Made by a program: the position numbers and the translations under genes
Shown: piece after piece, positions 37,919 to 47,457 of the stretch
Position numbering within the stretch: the first letter of the stretch is position 1
Layout of the letters: each line of letters opens with the position of its first letter
Notes under the pieces: generated by a model
Told to the model about the DNA's origin: nothing
What the model saw: only the letters and a program-made list of their open reading frames with translations
Database searches by the model: none
Source of the DNA: Pseudomonas sp. R5-89-07
GTDB lineage: Bacteria > Pseudomonadota > Gammaproteobacteria > Pseudomonadales > Pseudomonadaceae
Length of the DNA: 64,000 nt
Reading direction: 5' to 3'
Assembly (NCBI RefSeq): GCF_003851685.1
Contig: NZ_CP027727.1
Location: 682,001 to 746,000, forward strand

Positions 37919-38377
37919 TCAAACGATGGTGAACAGCGGCTGGTCGTACTCAACCGGCTGACCGTTTTCTACCAGGATGGATTCGATGACGCCGGCTTTT
38001 TCAGCGGTGATGTGGTTCATCATCTTCATCGCCTCAACGATGCAGATGGTGTCGCCCACTTTCACGGTCTTGCCCACTTCAACGAAGGCTGGCGAGGTCG
38101 GTGCCGGGGTGCGGTAGAAAGTACCCACCATTGGCGACTTGACCACGAAACCGTTCAGCGCAGGGGCTGCCGGTGCGGCAGGCGCGGCCGCTGGAGCGGC
38201 GGCAGGGGCAGCAGCGGCTGGAGCCGGTGCTTGCATCTGTGGCGCATAGAACTGTTGAGCCGGGGTCTTGCTGTGGCGGCTGATCCGTACGGACTCTTCG
38301 CCTTCCTTGATTTCCAGCTCGTCGATACCGGATTCTTCCAGCAGTTCGATCAGTTTCTTAACTTTACGGATATCCAT
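37919..38377 (-). CDS. accB: Acetyl-CoA carboxylase, biotin carboxyl carrier protein
   Basis: 152 residues. An N-terminal helical segment [20 protein letters not shown], an Ala/Pro-rich linker (about 48-72), and a biotinyl domain with the lysine in [12 protein letters not shown]. Just upstream of accC (17-base gap), the conserved accBC operon, and preceded by aroQ as in many gamma-proteobacteria. Confidence 0.98.
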   Translation of the reverse strand: MDIRKVKKLIELLEESGIDELEIKEGEESVRISRHSKTPAQQFYAPQMQAPAPAAAAPAAAPAAAPAAPAAPALNGFVVKSPMVGTFYRTPAPTSPAFVEVGKTVKVGDTICIVEAMKMMNHITAEKAGVIESILVENGQPVEYDQPLFTIV

Positions 38378-38401
38378 GAATCATCAACTCCCAAGGGTCG
38401 G

Positions 38402-38857
38402 TCAGGGGCGTTTAGCCTGTTCTTCAACGTGTTCCAGGGCGGCCTCCAGGGCCAGTCGGTAACCGCTGGCGCCAAGGCCGCAGATCACTCCTACCGCTAC
38501 GTCGGAGAAGTAAGAGTGATGGCGGAAAGCTTCGCGTTTGTGCACGTTCGATAAATGCACTTCGATGAATGGGATGCTCACCGCCAGCAGCGCGTCACGT
38601 AATGCAACGCTTGTGTGCGTGAAAGCGGCGGGATTGATCAGAATAAAGTCCACACCTTCGCCACGCGCGGCATGGATGCGATCAATCAACTCATACTCGG
38701 CATTGCTTTGCAGGTAGAGCAAATGGTGGCCGGCAACACGGGCCCGCTGTTCCAGATCGAGGTTGATCTGGTCCAGGGTCACTGCCCCGTAGACGCCCGG
38801 TTCACGGGTGCCGAGCAGGTTCAGGTTGGGTCCGTGAAGAACCAGTAAGGTCGCCAT
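38402..38857 (-). CDS. aroQ: 3-dehydroquinate dehydratase, type II
   Basis: 151 residues, usual length. N-terminal [20 protein letters not shown] with the catalytic tyrosine loop, [20 protein letters not shown], and [20 protein letters not shown] with the catalytic histidine. It acts in the shikimate pathway. AAGGAA ribosome-binding site before the ATG; 24 bases before accB. Confidence 0.98.
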   Translation of the reverse strand: MATLLVLHGPNLNLLGTREPGVYGAVTLDQINLDLEQRARVAGHHLLYLQSNAEYELIDRIHAARGEGVDFILINPAAFTHTSVALRDALLAVSIPFIEVHLSNVHKREAFRHHSYFSDVAVGVICGLGASGYRLALEAALEHVEEQAKRP

Positions 38858-39004
38858 CGGCTGTTCCTTGTTATTGGGTGGGGTACGCCAGAACCCGGCG
38901 ACTATGCCGCAAAGCCTTTGTGACTGTCCAGTTCTATGCAGTAGCCAACACGATTAACGAGGATAGCGAAAAATTTGTGACTGTGGCCTTGGATCTGGTC
39001 ATGG

Positions 39005-39109
39005 AGATCAAGTGTGGGAGGGGGCTTGCCCCCGATAGCGGTGCATCAGTTACAAATGCTGGGACTGACACACTGCAATCGGGGGCAAGCCCCCTCCCAC
39101 ATTTTGATC
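39005..39109. repeat. REP doublet between ctpL-like gene and aroQ
   Basis: Inverted GATCAAGTGTGGGAGGGGGC and GCCCCCTCCCACATTTTGAT ends; the symmetry extends to flanking GATC. Confidence 0.92.
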
Positions 39110-39125
39110 TTCACTGGATGGAAGA

Positions 39126-41087
39126 TCAGACGCGGAAGGCCTGCACCGCCGTATCGAGCTGCCCGCCCAGCACCAGCAGGTGTTCGCCCTGGCGGCGGCC
39201 TTGGCCGATACGCAGCAGGTTGTCCTCGCCCAACTGGTGAATCCGCTCGCTGTTGTCGCGGATCTCGCTCACCGCCCCGCTTTGCTGGGCAGTCACATCC
39301 GCGATGCGTACGGCGGTTTCGGAGATGGTCTGGATCGCCCCGACGATTTCATCCAGCGCGCCATCGGCAGCTTGCGCTTGTGCGGCGGTGGCTTCGGCGT
39401 GTTCGACCTGTGCGCGCATGCCGTGCACCGATTGGTGGGCGGCGGTTTGCAGGCCGGCGATCAGGCCCTGGATTTCGGCGGTGGCGCCCGCGGTGCGTTG
39501 GGCCAGGGAGCGCACTTCGTCGGCGACCACGGCAAAACCGCGTCCGGCTTCACCGGCGCGGGCCGCCTCGATGGCAGCGTTGAGCGCCAGTAGGTTGGTC
39601 TGGTCGGCGATCGAGCGGATCACCGTGAGTACGCCGCCGATGGTGGCGGACTCTTCGGCAAGTTTCTCGATCATCTGCGCATTTTGCTGCACTTCACCTA
39701 CCAGGGCATGCAGGCCGGTCAAGCTCAGGCCAATGACGCGCTGGCCTTGTTCTACGGCTACGCCCGCGCTGCGACTGGCGCCTGCGGCCTGGCTGGCATC
39801 GCCCGCCACTTGCTGAATGGTCGCCTCCAGTTCGCCCAGGGAATCACGGATCTGCGCGGTGTCCCCGGCCTGACGTTCGGCGCCGTCGTGCAAGCCGCTG
39901 CTCAGTTCGGCGAGGGCGCGGCTGCTGCCAGCGACGGCTTCGGCATTGCCGCGGATCGTGCCGACAAGGTCCACCAGGTAGGCGCGCAGGCGGTTGAGCG
40001 AGGCTTCGATATCGTGCAGTTCGCGGTTGGTCTTGCCCAAGGTGATTGGCTGGCTGAAGTTGCCTTCTGCCCAGGTGGACAGCGCCGGCGCGAGGTTGGT
40101 CAGCACCCGCGCCAGGCGGCGCTGCAGGGTATCGATCAATAGGGCAATCAGCAGGATCAGGCCAATCATCAGCCCTTGCATCAGGCGCACTTCGCCCTGG
40201 ATCCTGGCGTGTTGCGCGCGCACCACCGGCTCCAGGCCGGCGATGGCTTGCCTCACCTGGGCGATCTTGATGTGGGTGGCGGCGGCAAGGTCGGCGCGTT
40301 GCTGGATCTGTTCGCGGGTGCGCTTGAGCTCAGCGGGGTAGCGGGTCAGCAGGCTGTTGAGTTCACGCTTGAGGTCGACGCCGGTGTCCTGGGCTTCGGT
40401 TTTTTCACCGTTTTCCAGGCCCATCAAGGCGGAAAAATCGTCGGTGCTGGATTCGGCGCTGGCTTTGACCCCCAACAAAGGCAGCTGCGCCAACCGGTCG
40501 GCCTGGCTACGGATGCTGGCGATTTCACGTTCGACCTCATCGGCCAGCTCGGCGCGTCCGCTGCTGACCAGTTTGTCCCGGGCCAGGGACAGCTTGCCCA
40601 GGTGTTGCGCGGCGGCCAGCAGTGGCGGCAGATAGCGCGCCGCGTCCGCCGAATCGACGGCGCCGGCGTACTGGCTCAGTTGCTCCAGGTTCGCCCCCAG
40701 TTCGCGTTCGGCTTGCAGTAACAGGGCTTGCGGGTCGCCGGCCAGTTTGCCGGCGGCGAGCAGCTCGGTTTTGCTGAAGGCATCCAGGTCCGCAAGGCTG
40801 GGGCGCAGGTTCTGCGCCAGCTCGGGTGGCAAGGCGTCGAGCTGCTGCAACAGGCTTTCCAGGCTCTGGCCGGCGCTGCTCAAGCGCAGGGCATCGCCGC
40901 TGGCCAGGTAGTCGTCGATATTGCGTGCAGCCTGGTTTTCGAAGGCCTGGGACAGCCCCAGATAGCGTTCCATCAACAGGTACGGGCGCTCCAGCGCCCG
41001 TTGCGACCACCACAGCGTCGCCCCGAGGGCCAGGCACACGGCCACCAGTAGAAGGGTATTGAAATTGGTCAGCAGCTTCAGGCGCAT
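39126..41087 (-). CDS. Methyl-accepting chemotaxis protein, CtpL type
   Basis: 653 residues. Membrane helix 1 at about 8-27, a ~270-residue periplasmic helical sensor (HBM-like), helix 2 at about 300-318 ([20 protein letters not shown]), HAMP, and the cytoplasmic signalling hairpin with [20 protein letters not shown]. The position between aroQ and the GGDEF gene matches P. aeruginosa ctpL (PA4844), a phosphate-starvation chemoreceptor; orthology is inferred from synteny. The ATG at 41087 lacks a clear Shine-Dalgarno; a TTG at 41099 is an alternative. It starts 53 bases after the GGDEF gene and may be cotranscribed with it. Confidence 0.88.
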   Translation of the reverse strand: MRLKLLTNFNTLLLVAVCLALGATLWWSQRALERPYLLMERYLGLSQAFENQAARNIDDYLASGDALRLSSAGQSLESLLQQLDALPPELAQNLRPSLADLDAFSKTELLAAGKLAGDPQALLLQAERELGANLEQLSQYAGAVDSADAARYLPPLLAAAQHLGKLSLARDKLVSSGRAELADEVEREIASIRSQADRLAQLPLLGVKASAESSTDDFSALMGLENGEKTEAQDTGVDLKRELNSLLTRYPAELKRTREQIQQRADLAAATHIKIAQVRQAIAGLEPVVRAQHARIQGEVRLMQGLMIGLILLIALLIDTLQRRLARVLTNLAPALSTWAEGNFSQPITLGKTNRELHDIEASLNRLRAYLVDLVGTIRGNAEAVAGSSRALAELSSGLHDGAERQAGDTAQIRDSLGELEATIQQVAGDASQAAGASRSAGVAVEQGQRVIGLSLTGLHALVGEVQQNAQMIEKLAEESATIGGVLTVIRSIADQTNLLALNAAIEAARAGEAGRGFAVVADEVRSLAQRTAGATAEIQGLIAGLQTAAHQSVHGMRAQVEHAEATAAQAQAADGALDEIVGAIQTISETAVRIADVTAQQSGAVSEIRDNSERIHQLGEDNLLRIGQGRRQGEHLLVLGGQLDTAVQAFRV

Positions 41088-41140
41088 GCGTGGGTTCAAC
41101 CGACAGCAAGAGATAAGTGCCTGAATTTATTGCGCTTGCG

Positions 41141-42811
41141 TTACAAAGTTATGACCGATTCAGTGGATTCTGGTGAAAAGATGGCACTTTGCTTTGATGT
41201 GCGCGCGGCTTGCACGCGGTTACGTCCGGCATCCTTGGCACGGTACAGCGCCTCGTCGGCCTGGGCGGCCATCATCAGGCTGTCGGAGCCGTCGCACAGC
41301 TCCACCAGCCCGGCGCTGAAGGTGCACCATAAATCCTGCGGCTGAGCCGGGTAGTGAATTTCCGCAAAGCGCCCACGAATGTCGTCCAGTACTTTGCAGG
41401 CCGATTCGAGGTCGGTGTCGGGCATCACGATGGCGAACTCTTCGCCGCCATAGCGGCCGATGTAGTCGGTCTTGCGCAAGCGCTGCTTGAGAAACAACGC
41501 CAGGCTTTTGATCACGCGGTCGCCCATGGGATGCCCGTGGCTGTCATTGACCCGCTTGAAGTGGTCGATATCGAGCATGGCAAAGCTCAGCGGCTTGTTT
41601 TCGCGACGGGCGCGGAAGCTGCAGTCTTCGAGCAATTGCAAAATGTGCGTGTGGTTGTACAGCCCGGTCAGGCTGTCGCGCACCATGCGCGCCTTCAAGT
41701 TGCGCGCACGCGCGGCGCGGTTGCGCACGGTGGTGATCAGATGGCGCGGCTTGATCGGCTTGGTCAGGAAGTCGTCACCGCCTTCGCTCATCGCATCCAG
41801 CTGTTTGTCCAGGTCGTCTTCGGCCGACAGGTAGATGATCGGCACGCTGACATAGCGATCATTGTGGCGGATCACCTTGGCCAGCTCGGTTCCGGTACAG
41901 GCGGGCATGTACATGTCGAGGATGATCAGGTCGGGCTGGAAGTCCGCCAGCTCGGCCATGGCCTGGATCGGCTCGATCAACGTGCGGGTGACAATGCCTG
42001 CGCTGTTGAGCAGGCGCTCGGTGTGCAACGCCTGGGCACGGGAATCGTCAATGATCAGTACTTTATACGGCTCATATTGAGCGACGCAGGTCAGCACTTC
42101 GATCTTTTCCAAGAGGCTTGAGGCTTCCAGCGTGCCGGTCAGGAATTCTTCGCCGCCAGCGCGCACGGCGGCCAGGCGGGTCGGGGTGTCGGTTTCATGC
42201 AGGCTGAAAAACAGCAGCGGCAGCTTTTGCTCCAGGCCCTGCTGGGCTTCGGCGGCGAGTTTCAACCCCTGCCCGGTGCCGCAGAAATCCACGTCCATCA
42301 CGATGGCCGACGGCAGGCGTTCGGCCATGGAGGCGCGAAAGGCCGCCACGCTGTCCAGGGACTGGGCGCTCAGGCCAAAGAACTCCAACTGCTTGGCCAG
42401 GCGCTCGGCGCGGTCGTGGTCGGCCAACATCACGTAGATCGGCTTGCGCATTGGCGGCAGCAGGGTTTGCTCAAGCTGGTCGCCCTGGCGCAGCCCCGTG
42501 CGCGACAGGCGCTGCATCAAGCGGTTGAGCTCGCTGATCAGTTGACTGCTCAGGCGGCCACGGTTTTCGTCCACTGCCTTGAGGGAGTCGCCAATGTGCC
42601 GGGCCAGTTGGCTGTGTTCGGGCTGTTCAAAACGCTCGGCAAAGCGCAGCAGGCGCAGATTGGCTTCACTGAGTTCGGAGAAGTCGGCGTTCGACCATTC
42701 GCTACGCTGCAGGCGCTGCCAGATCTCAAGAATTTGACGTGCCTGATGAATTACCCGCTGGGCAAAGTGCTGCTTGAGACGCTCGCGGCTGGGGTCTTCT
42801 GGCTCGGTCAT
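41141..42811 (-). CDS. gcbA: Diguanylate cyclase with receiver domains, GcbA type
   Basis: 556 residues. A helical N-terminal part (1-115), a degenerate receiver (about 125-245), an intact receiver (about 250-370, VLIIDDSRAQA, phospho-Asp in LIILDMYMPACTG, KPIKP), and a GGDEF domain (about 390-545) with the active-site YGGEEFAIVMPD and an RKTD product-inhibition site five residues before GGEEF. It makes c-di-GMP. The synteny (PA4843) and architecture match GcbA, which promotes early attachment in P. fluorescens and P. aeruginosa. Confidence 0.9.
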   Translation of the reverse strand: MTEPEDPSRERLKQHFAQRVIHQARQILEIWQRLQRSEWSNADFSELSEANLRLLRFAERFEQPEHSQLARHIGDSLKAVDENRGRLSSQLISELNRLMQRLSRTGLRQGDQLEQTLLPPMRKPIYVMLADHDRAERLAKQLEFFGLSAQSLDSVAAFRASMAERLPSAIVMDVDFCGTGQGLKLAAEAQQGLEQKLPLLFFSLHETDTPTRLAAVRAGGEEFLTGTLEASSLLEKIEVLTCVAQYEPYKVLIIDDSRAQALHTERLLNSAGIVTRTLIEPIQAMAELADFQPDLIILDMYMPACTGTELAKVIRHNDRYVSVPIIYLSAEDDLDKQLDAMSEGGDDFLTKPIKPRHLITTVRNRAARARNLKARMVRDSLTGLYNHTHILQLLEDCSFRARRENKPLSFAMLDIDHFKRVNDSHGHPMGDRVIKSLALFLKQRLRKTDYIGRYGGEEFAIVMPDTDLESACKVLDDIRGRFAEIHYPAQPQDLWCTFSAGLVELCDGSDSLMMAAQADEALYRAKDAGRNRVQAARTSKQSAIFSPESTESVITL

Positions 42812-43110
42812 ATCTTGACTACTGTGAGGGGTGCGTGCTGAGGTTGGCTGGTGGCCTTATGCTAGCACCTCTTTTTCTGTTGCATGAGTGTCATACGTCA
42901 ATTAAGTACGTGTCTGTGTCATTCATTTTCTGACCTCATGGTCGCGCTGTGTAAAACGCGTGCATCCTTTATAGTCCAACCTTTGGTATGCGCCAATTTG
43001 GTTTAAAAGCCCGCAGCGACGGGCACGATGGGGTAGGGTTGTGGTCGGAGTGTTTGACCGCACCCGGACAATTGATGTGCATGAACTCAAGTGATTGAAA
43101 GGATATCGCC
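42812..43110. other. Divergent intergenic region gcbA - DUF2333 gene
   Basis: Nearly 300 bases with no gene. It is AT-richer than its surroundings and must hold the promoters of both flanking genes. A TATAGT at about 42970 on the plus strand is a plausible -10; I see no clear -35 or operator. Confidence 0.4.
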
Positions 43111-44178
43111 ATGCTGGACTGGAAAAACCGCGAAGGCAGTGCCAAAGGCCCCGCCCCTGAGCCTAAGTCGGCCAACCGCAGCTACCTGCGCAACCTGCTG
43201 ATGAGCCGAGCCTTGCTCAGCGTGATCTGCTTGTACCTGCTGGTCACCGGTGGCCTGGGTTGGTACTGGAGCCAGGAGCCGGCGCTGTTCCCGGTCCAGC
43301 AAAACGCCCAGCTTGCCGCCGAGAAGGAAGGCAAGCAAATGGTGATCGGCTACACCACCGTCGAAACCGTCAAGACCGTGGTTGGCACCTTGCTGAACAA
43401 GCCCGGTGGCTACATTTCCAACGACTGTTTCCCGCCAGGCCTGTGGATGGACAACATGCCGAGCTGGGAGTACGGCGTGCTGGTGCAGGTGCGTGACCTG
43501 ACCCGCGCCCTGCGTAAAGACTTCGCCCGCTCCCAGTCGCAGTCGGCTGAAGACGCTGACCTGGCCAAGGCCGAGCCGCGTTTCAACTTCGACAACCGGA
43601 GCTGGGTGCTGCCGTCCAGTGAGTCGGAGTATCAGGAAGGCATCAATTCCCTGAGCCGCTACGAAGCACGCCTGTCCGACCCTAACCAGAAGGGAGCGCT
43701 GTTTTATGCCCGCGCCGACAACCTGAACAACTGGCTGGGCGACGTCGCCACCCGTCTGGGTTCGCTGTCGCAACGCCTGTCGGCCAGCGTGGGCCGGGTC
43801 AAGCTGAACACCGCGTTGAAAACCGAAGCGCTGGCGCCGGGTGAAGTGCCGCAGGTCGATGAAGAAGTGGTGGAAACCCCGTGGATGCAGATCGACAACG
43901 TGTTCTACGAAGCCCGCGGCCAGGCCTGGGCCTTGTCCCATCTGCTGCGCGCCATCGAGGTCGATTTCGCCGACGTGCTGGCCAAGAAGAACGCCACCGT
44001 CAGCGTGCGCCAGATCATTCGTGAGCTGGAGGCCTCGCAGGAACCGGTTTGGAGTCCTATGATTCTCAATGGCAGTGGCTTCGGTGTACTGGCGAACCAT
44101 TCGCTGGTGATGGCCAACTACATTTCCCGGGCCAACGCTGCAGTGATCGACTTGCGTCAGCTCCTCAACCAGGGTTGA
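43111..44178 (+). CDS. DUF2333 membrane-anchored protein
   Basis: 355 residues. A short basic cytoplasmic N-terminus, one membrane helix (about 30-51, LMSRALLSVICLYLLVTGGL), then a periplasmic domain with NKPGGYISNDCFPPGLWMDN and NYISRANAAVIDLRQLL. The family is found in gamma-proteobacteria and is of unknown function (PA4842 by synteny). Its stop overlaps the nudix gene start (TGATG). Confidence 0.92.
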   Translation: MLDWKNREGSAKGPAPEPKSANRSYLRNLLMSRALLSVICLYLLVTGGLGWYWSQEPALFPVQQNAQLAAEKEGKQMVIGYTTVETVKTVVGTLLNKPGGYISNDCFPPGLWMDNMPSWEYGVLVQVRDLTRALRKDFARSQSQSAEDADLAKAEPRFNFDNRSWVLPSSESEYQEGINSLSRYEARLSDPNQKGALFYARADNLNNWLGDVATRLGSLSQRLSASVGRVKLNTALKTEALAPGEVPQVDEEVVETPWMQIDNVFYEARGQAWALSHLLRAIEVDFADVLAKKNATVSVRQIIRELEASQEPVWSPMILNGSGFGVLANHSLVMANYISRANAAVIDLRQLLNQG

Positions 44179-44717
44179 TGATGGACGCTACTCAACGGGA
44201 GGCCGCTCACCGCGCGGCCTCCGATGCTGAACTGATCTGCTGGGTCGACGAGCAGGACAACCTGCTCGGCCACCTGATCAGGTCCGACCTTCGCCAGCGC
44301 GGCCTGATCGGCCGCTGCACCTTCATATTCCTGTTCAACACCAAGGGTGAGTTGTGCGTGCATCGGCGCACCCTGAGCAAAGCCCTGTACCCGGGGTTCT
44401 GGGACACGGCGGCCGGCGGCATGGTGGCGGCGGGCGAGAGTTATGCGGTTTCGGCGGCCCGCGAACTGGAAGAAGAGCTGGGGGTGAGCGGGGTGGAACT
44501 GACCGAGCACGACCACTTTTACTTCGAAGACGGGGACAGCCGACTCTGGTGCAAATCCTACTCGGCGGTGTGGGATGGACCCCTGTGTCTGCAGCCTGAA
44601 GAGGTGATGGAAGCGCGCTTCATGCCCATCGAAGCGATTCTCGCGCAGGCTGGGCAAAAGCCCTATTGCCCGGACGCCCAGGAAGGCTTGCGGCGCTATC
44701 TCGCCTCGCGTCGTTAA
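44178..44717 (+). CDS. Nudix hydrolase
   Basis: 179 residues. The complete Nudix box GX5EX7REUXEEXGU is read as GMVAAGESYAVSAARELEEE followed by LGV (residues about 76-98). N-terminal part CWVDEQDNLLGHLIRSDLR resembles the YfcD/isopentenyl-diphosphate-isomerase-like group. The substrate is a nucleoside diphosphate-X or similar, not identified. A second ATG follows directly at 44181. Confidence 0.93.
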   Translation: MMDATQREAAHRAASDAELICWVDEQDNLLGHLIRSDLRQRGLIGRCTFIFLFNTKGELCVHRRTLSKALYPGFWDTAAGGMVAAGESYAVSAARELEEELGVSGVELTEHDHFYFEDGDSRLWCKSYSAVWDGPLCLQPEEVMEARFMPIEAILAQAGQKPYCPDAQEGLRRYLASRR

Positions 44718-44745
44718 AGTTGCATAAATTGACGCCATTTGGCTC

Positions 44746-44774
44746 TTAGCAACGGCGCTTTTTGCCGTTACACT
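44746..44774 (+). promoter_or_regulatory. Sigma-70 promoter and structured leader of the SUI1 gene
   Basis: TTAGCA (44746-44751) and TACACT (44769-44774) are 17 bases apart. The predicted leader of about 119 bases can form GAACC...GGTTC and GCCCC...GGGGC hairpins. The spacer AACGGCGCTTTTTGCCGTT is itself a hairpin and could terminate nudix transcription. Confidence 0.5.
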
Positions 44775-44899
44775 GCGCGCCTTTTCACCCGAACCACATG
44801 AGCGGTTCGGTAGCGCTGCCCCTGCCTGAGTGGGGCTTCGCGGTCGGTCACCGCCCTGTGCGGCGCCGATCTGTCTTCATCCTCCCAAGAGGATTGCCG

Positions 44900-45271
44900 G
44901 TGGCCAAAAAAGCCGCATCCTTCGCCGCCCTTGGTGGCCTGGTATTTTCCACCGACGCAGGTCGACACTGCCCGGACTGTCGTCAGCCCGTGGACGCGTG
45001 CACCTGCAAACAGACCCTGATCCCCGAAGGCGACGGCATTGCCCGCGTGCGCCGCGAGAGCAAAGGCCGTGGCGGCAAGACGGTGACCACCATCACCGGC
45101 GTGCCGCTGGCCGAAGATGCGCTCAAGGAGCTTGCCACCACGCTGAAAAAGCGTTGCGGCACCGGTGGCGCGTTGAAAGACGGGGTCATCGAGATCCAGG
45201 GCGAGCATGTCGAACTGCTGTTGGCCGAGCTGATCAAGCTCGGTTACAAGGCCAAGAAGTCCGGCGGCTGA
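44900..45271 (+). CDS. SUI1/YciH-type translation initiation factor homologue
   Basis: 123 residues from the GTG at 44900 with a strong AAGAGGA site. N-terminal Cys cluster CPDCRQPVDACTC, then the SUI1 fold with ARVRRESKGRGGKTVTTITG and VELLLAELIKLGYKAKKSGG. YciH homologues relate to eIF1 and may inhibit or proofread initiation under stress. The GTG start at the end of a longer open frame is chosen by family and ribosome-binding site. Confidence 0.93.
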   Translation: MAKKAASFAALGGLVFSTDAGRHCPDCRQPVDACTCKQTLIPEGDGIARVRRESKGRGGKTVTTITGVPLAEDALKELATTLKKRCGTGGALKDGVIEIQGEHVELLLAELIKLGYKAKKSGG

Positions 45272-45360
45272 AAGCCTCTTCCCAACCTGTGTCTAAACTC
45301 TGTCCTGCTGGCGAGGTCTACCTCCCTTACAGGCAAATCGTCATTTTCATTCTTTAGACT

Positions 45361-45386
45361 GCGCCAGCCTCCGCTTGAGGTGGCGC
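45361..45386 (+). promoter_or_regulatory. Stem-loop in the speA leader
   Basis: GCGCCAGCCTC (45361-45371) pairs with GAGGTGGCGC (45377-45386) with one bulged G and a 5-base loop, 28 bases before the speA ATG. It may be the terminator of the SUI1 gene (no T-run) or a translational control element of speA. Confidence 0.45.
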
Positions 45387-45413
45387 CTTCGCCTTCATAT
45401 ATAGGGGACTTCG

Positions 45414-47327
45414 ATGTCCGTACGACGCACACGCAAAGACGATGGCAGCCAATGGACAGTTGCGGACAGCCGCAGTGTTTACGGGATTCGCCATTGGGGG
45501 GCCGGTTATTTCGCGATCAATGAAGCCGGTCGCGTAGAAGTCCGTCCGAACGGTCCGAACAGCACGCCCGTCGACCTGTACGAGCAAGTTGACGAGCTGC
45601 GCAAAAGCGGCCTGTCGTTGCCCTTGCTGGTGCGCTTCCCCGATATCCTGCAAGACCGTGTACGCCAGCTGACCGGCGCTTTCGATTCGAACATCGAACG
45701 CCTGGAATACCAGAGCAAGTACACCGCGCTGTACCCGATCAAGGTGAACCAGCAGGAAGCGGTGATCGAAAACATCATTGCTACCCAGAACGTCTCCATC
45801 GGCCTGGAAGCCGGCTCCAAGCCCGAGCTGCTGGCTGTGCTGGCCCTGGCGCCAAAAGGCGGCACCATCGTCTGCAACGGTTACAAGGACCGTGAGTTCA
45901 TCCGCCTGGCGCTGATGGGCCAGAAGCTCGGCCACAACGTGTTTATCGTGATCGAGAAAGAATCCGAAGTGGGGCTGGTGATCGAAGAAGCCGCCAGCCT
46001 CAAGGTCAAGCCGCAGGTGGGCTTGCGTGTGCGCTTGTCGTCGCTGGCTTCGAGCAAATGGGCGGACACCGGCGGTGAGAAGTCCAAGTTCGGGTTGTCG
46101 GCGGCGCAGCTGTTGTCGGTGGTCGAGCGTTTCCGCGCGGCCGGCCTGGACCAGGGCATCCGCCTGCTGCACTTCCACATGGGCTCGCAGATCGCCAACC
46201 TGGCCGACTACCAGCACGGGTTCAAGGAAGCCATTCGTTACTACGGCGAGCTGCGCAACCTCGGCCTGCCGGTGGACCACATCGACGTGGGCGGCGGCCT
46301 GGGCGTGGACTACGACGGTACCCACTCGCGTAACGCCAGCTCGATCAACTACGACATGGACGACTACGCTGGCGTGGTGGTGGGCATGCTCAAGGAATTC
46401 TGCGACGCGCAGAGCCTGCCACACCCGCACATCTTCTCCGAAAGCGGCCGCTCGCTGACCGCCCACCACGCCATGCTGGTGGTGCAGGTGACCGACGTCG
46501 AGAAACACAACGACGAAATCCCGACCATCGAAAACAAGGAAAGCCTGCCGGAAACCGTGCAATGGCTGGTGGACCTGCTCGGCCCGACCGATATCGAGAT
46601 GGTCACCGAAACCTACTGGCGCGCCACTCACTACATGAGCGACGTGGCCACCCAGTACGCCGATGGCAAACTGACCCTGGCCGAGAAAGCCCTGGCCGAG
46701 CAGTGCTACTTCGCCGTGTGCCGTCGCCTGCACAACTCGTTGAAAGCCCGCCAGCGCTCGCACCGCCAGGTGCTGGACGAACTCAACGACAAGCTGGCCG
46801 ACAAGTACATCTGCAACTTCTCGGTGTTCCAGAGCCTGCCGGATACCTGGGCCATCGGCCAGGTCCTGCCGATCCTGCCGCTGCATCGCCTCGACGAAGA
46901 GCCGCTGCGCCGCGCCGTGCTGCAAGACCTGACTTGCGACTCCGACGGCAAGATCAAGCAGTACGTCGACGAGCAGAGCATCGAGACCAGCCTGCCGGTA
47001 CATGGCTTGAACGAGGGTGAAGACTACCTGCTGGGTATTTTCCTGGTCGGTGCTTACCAGGAAATCCTCGGTGACATGCACAACCTGTTCGGTGACACCG
47101 ACTCGGTGAACATCTACCAGCGTGAAGACGGTTCAGTGTACAGCGCCGGTATCGAGACCCACGACACCATCGAAGACATGCTGCGCTATGTGCACTTGTC
47201 GCCGGAGGAGTTGATGACGCACTACCGCGACAAGTGCGCCAGCGCGAAGATCTCGGCGTCCGAGCGTACCCAGTTCCTCGACGCCTTGCGTCTGGGCCTG
47301 ACCCGTTCTTCGTACCTGTCCTCGTAA
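45414..47327 (+). CDS. speA: Biosynthetic arginine decarboxylase
   Basis: 637 residues, full length. PLP lysine in [15 protein letters not shown] (about residue 113); HMGSQIANL and [12 protein letters not shown] of the fold III barrel; [16 protein letters not shown]. It makes agmatine for polyamine synthesis. AGGGGA ribosome-binding site precedes the ATG. Position after the SUI1 gene matches PA4839. Confidence 0.98.
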   Translation: MSVRRTRKDDGSQWTVADSRSVYGIRHWGAGYFAINEAGRVEVRPNGPNSTPVDLYEQVDELRKSGLSLPLLVRFPDILQDRVRQLTGAFDSNIERLEYQSKYTALYPIKVNQQEAVIENIIATQNVSIGLEAGSKPELLAVLALAPKGGTIVCNGYKDREFIRLALMGQKLGHNVFIVIEKESEVGLVIEEAASLKVKPQVGLRVRLSSLASSKWADTGGEKSKFGLSAAQLLSVVERFRAAGLDQGIRLLHFHMGSQIANLADYQHGFKEAIRYYGELRNLGLPVDHIDVGGGLGVDYDGTHSRNASSINYDMDDYAGVVVGMLKEFCDAQSLPHPHIFSESGRSLTAHHAMLVVQVTDVEKHNDEIPTIENKESLPETVQWLVDLLGPTDIEMVTETYWRATHYMSDVATQYADGKLTLAEKALAEQCYFAVCRRLHNSLKARQRSHRQVLDELNDKLADKYICNFSVFQSLPDTWAIGQVLPILPLHRLDEEPLRRAVLQDLTCDSDGKIKQYVDEQSIETSLPVHGLNEGEDYLLGIFLVGAYQEILGDMHNLFGDTDSVNIYQREDGSVYSAGIETHDTIEDMLRYVHLSPEELMTHYRDKCASAKISASERTQFLDALRLGLTRSSYLSS

Positions 47328-47347
47328 TAGCAACTGATACAGCTCTA

Positions 47348-47444
47348 AAAAATGTGGGAGGGGGCTTGCCCCCGATAGCAGAGTGTCAGGCAACAGATTT
47401 GTTGCTGATATACCGCTATCGGGGGCAAGCCCCCTCCCACATTT
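47348..47444. repeat. REP doublet between speA and MATE genes
   Basis: Inverted AATGTGGGAGGGGGCTTGCC copies between the two convergent stops. Confidence 0.92.
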
Positions 47445-47457
47445 GGATCGGGTTTCT

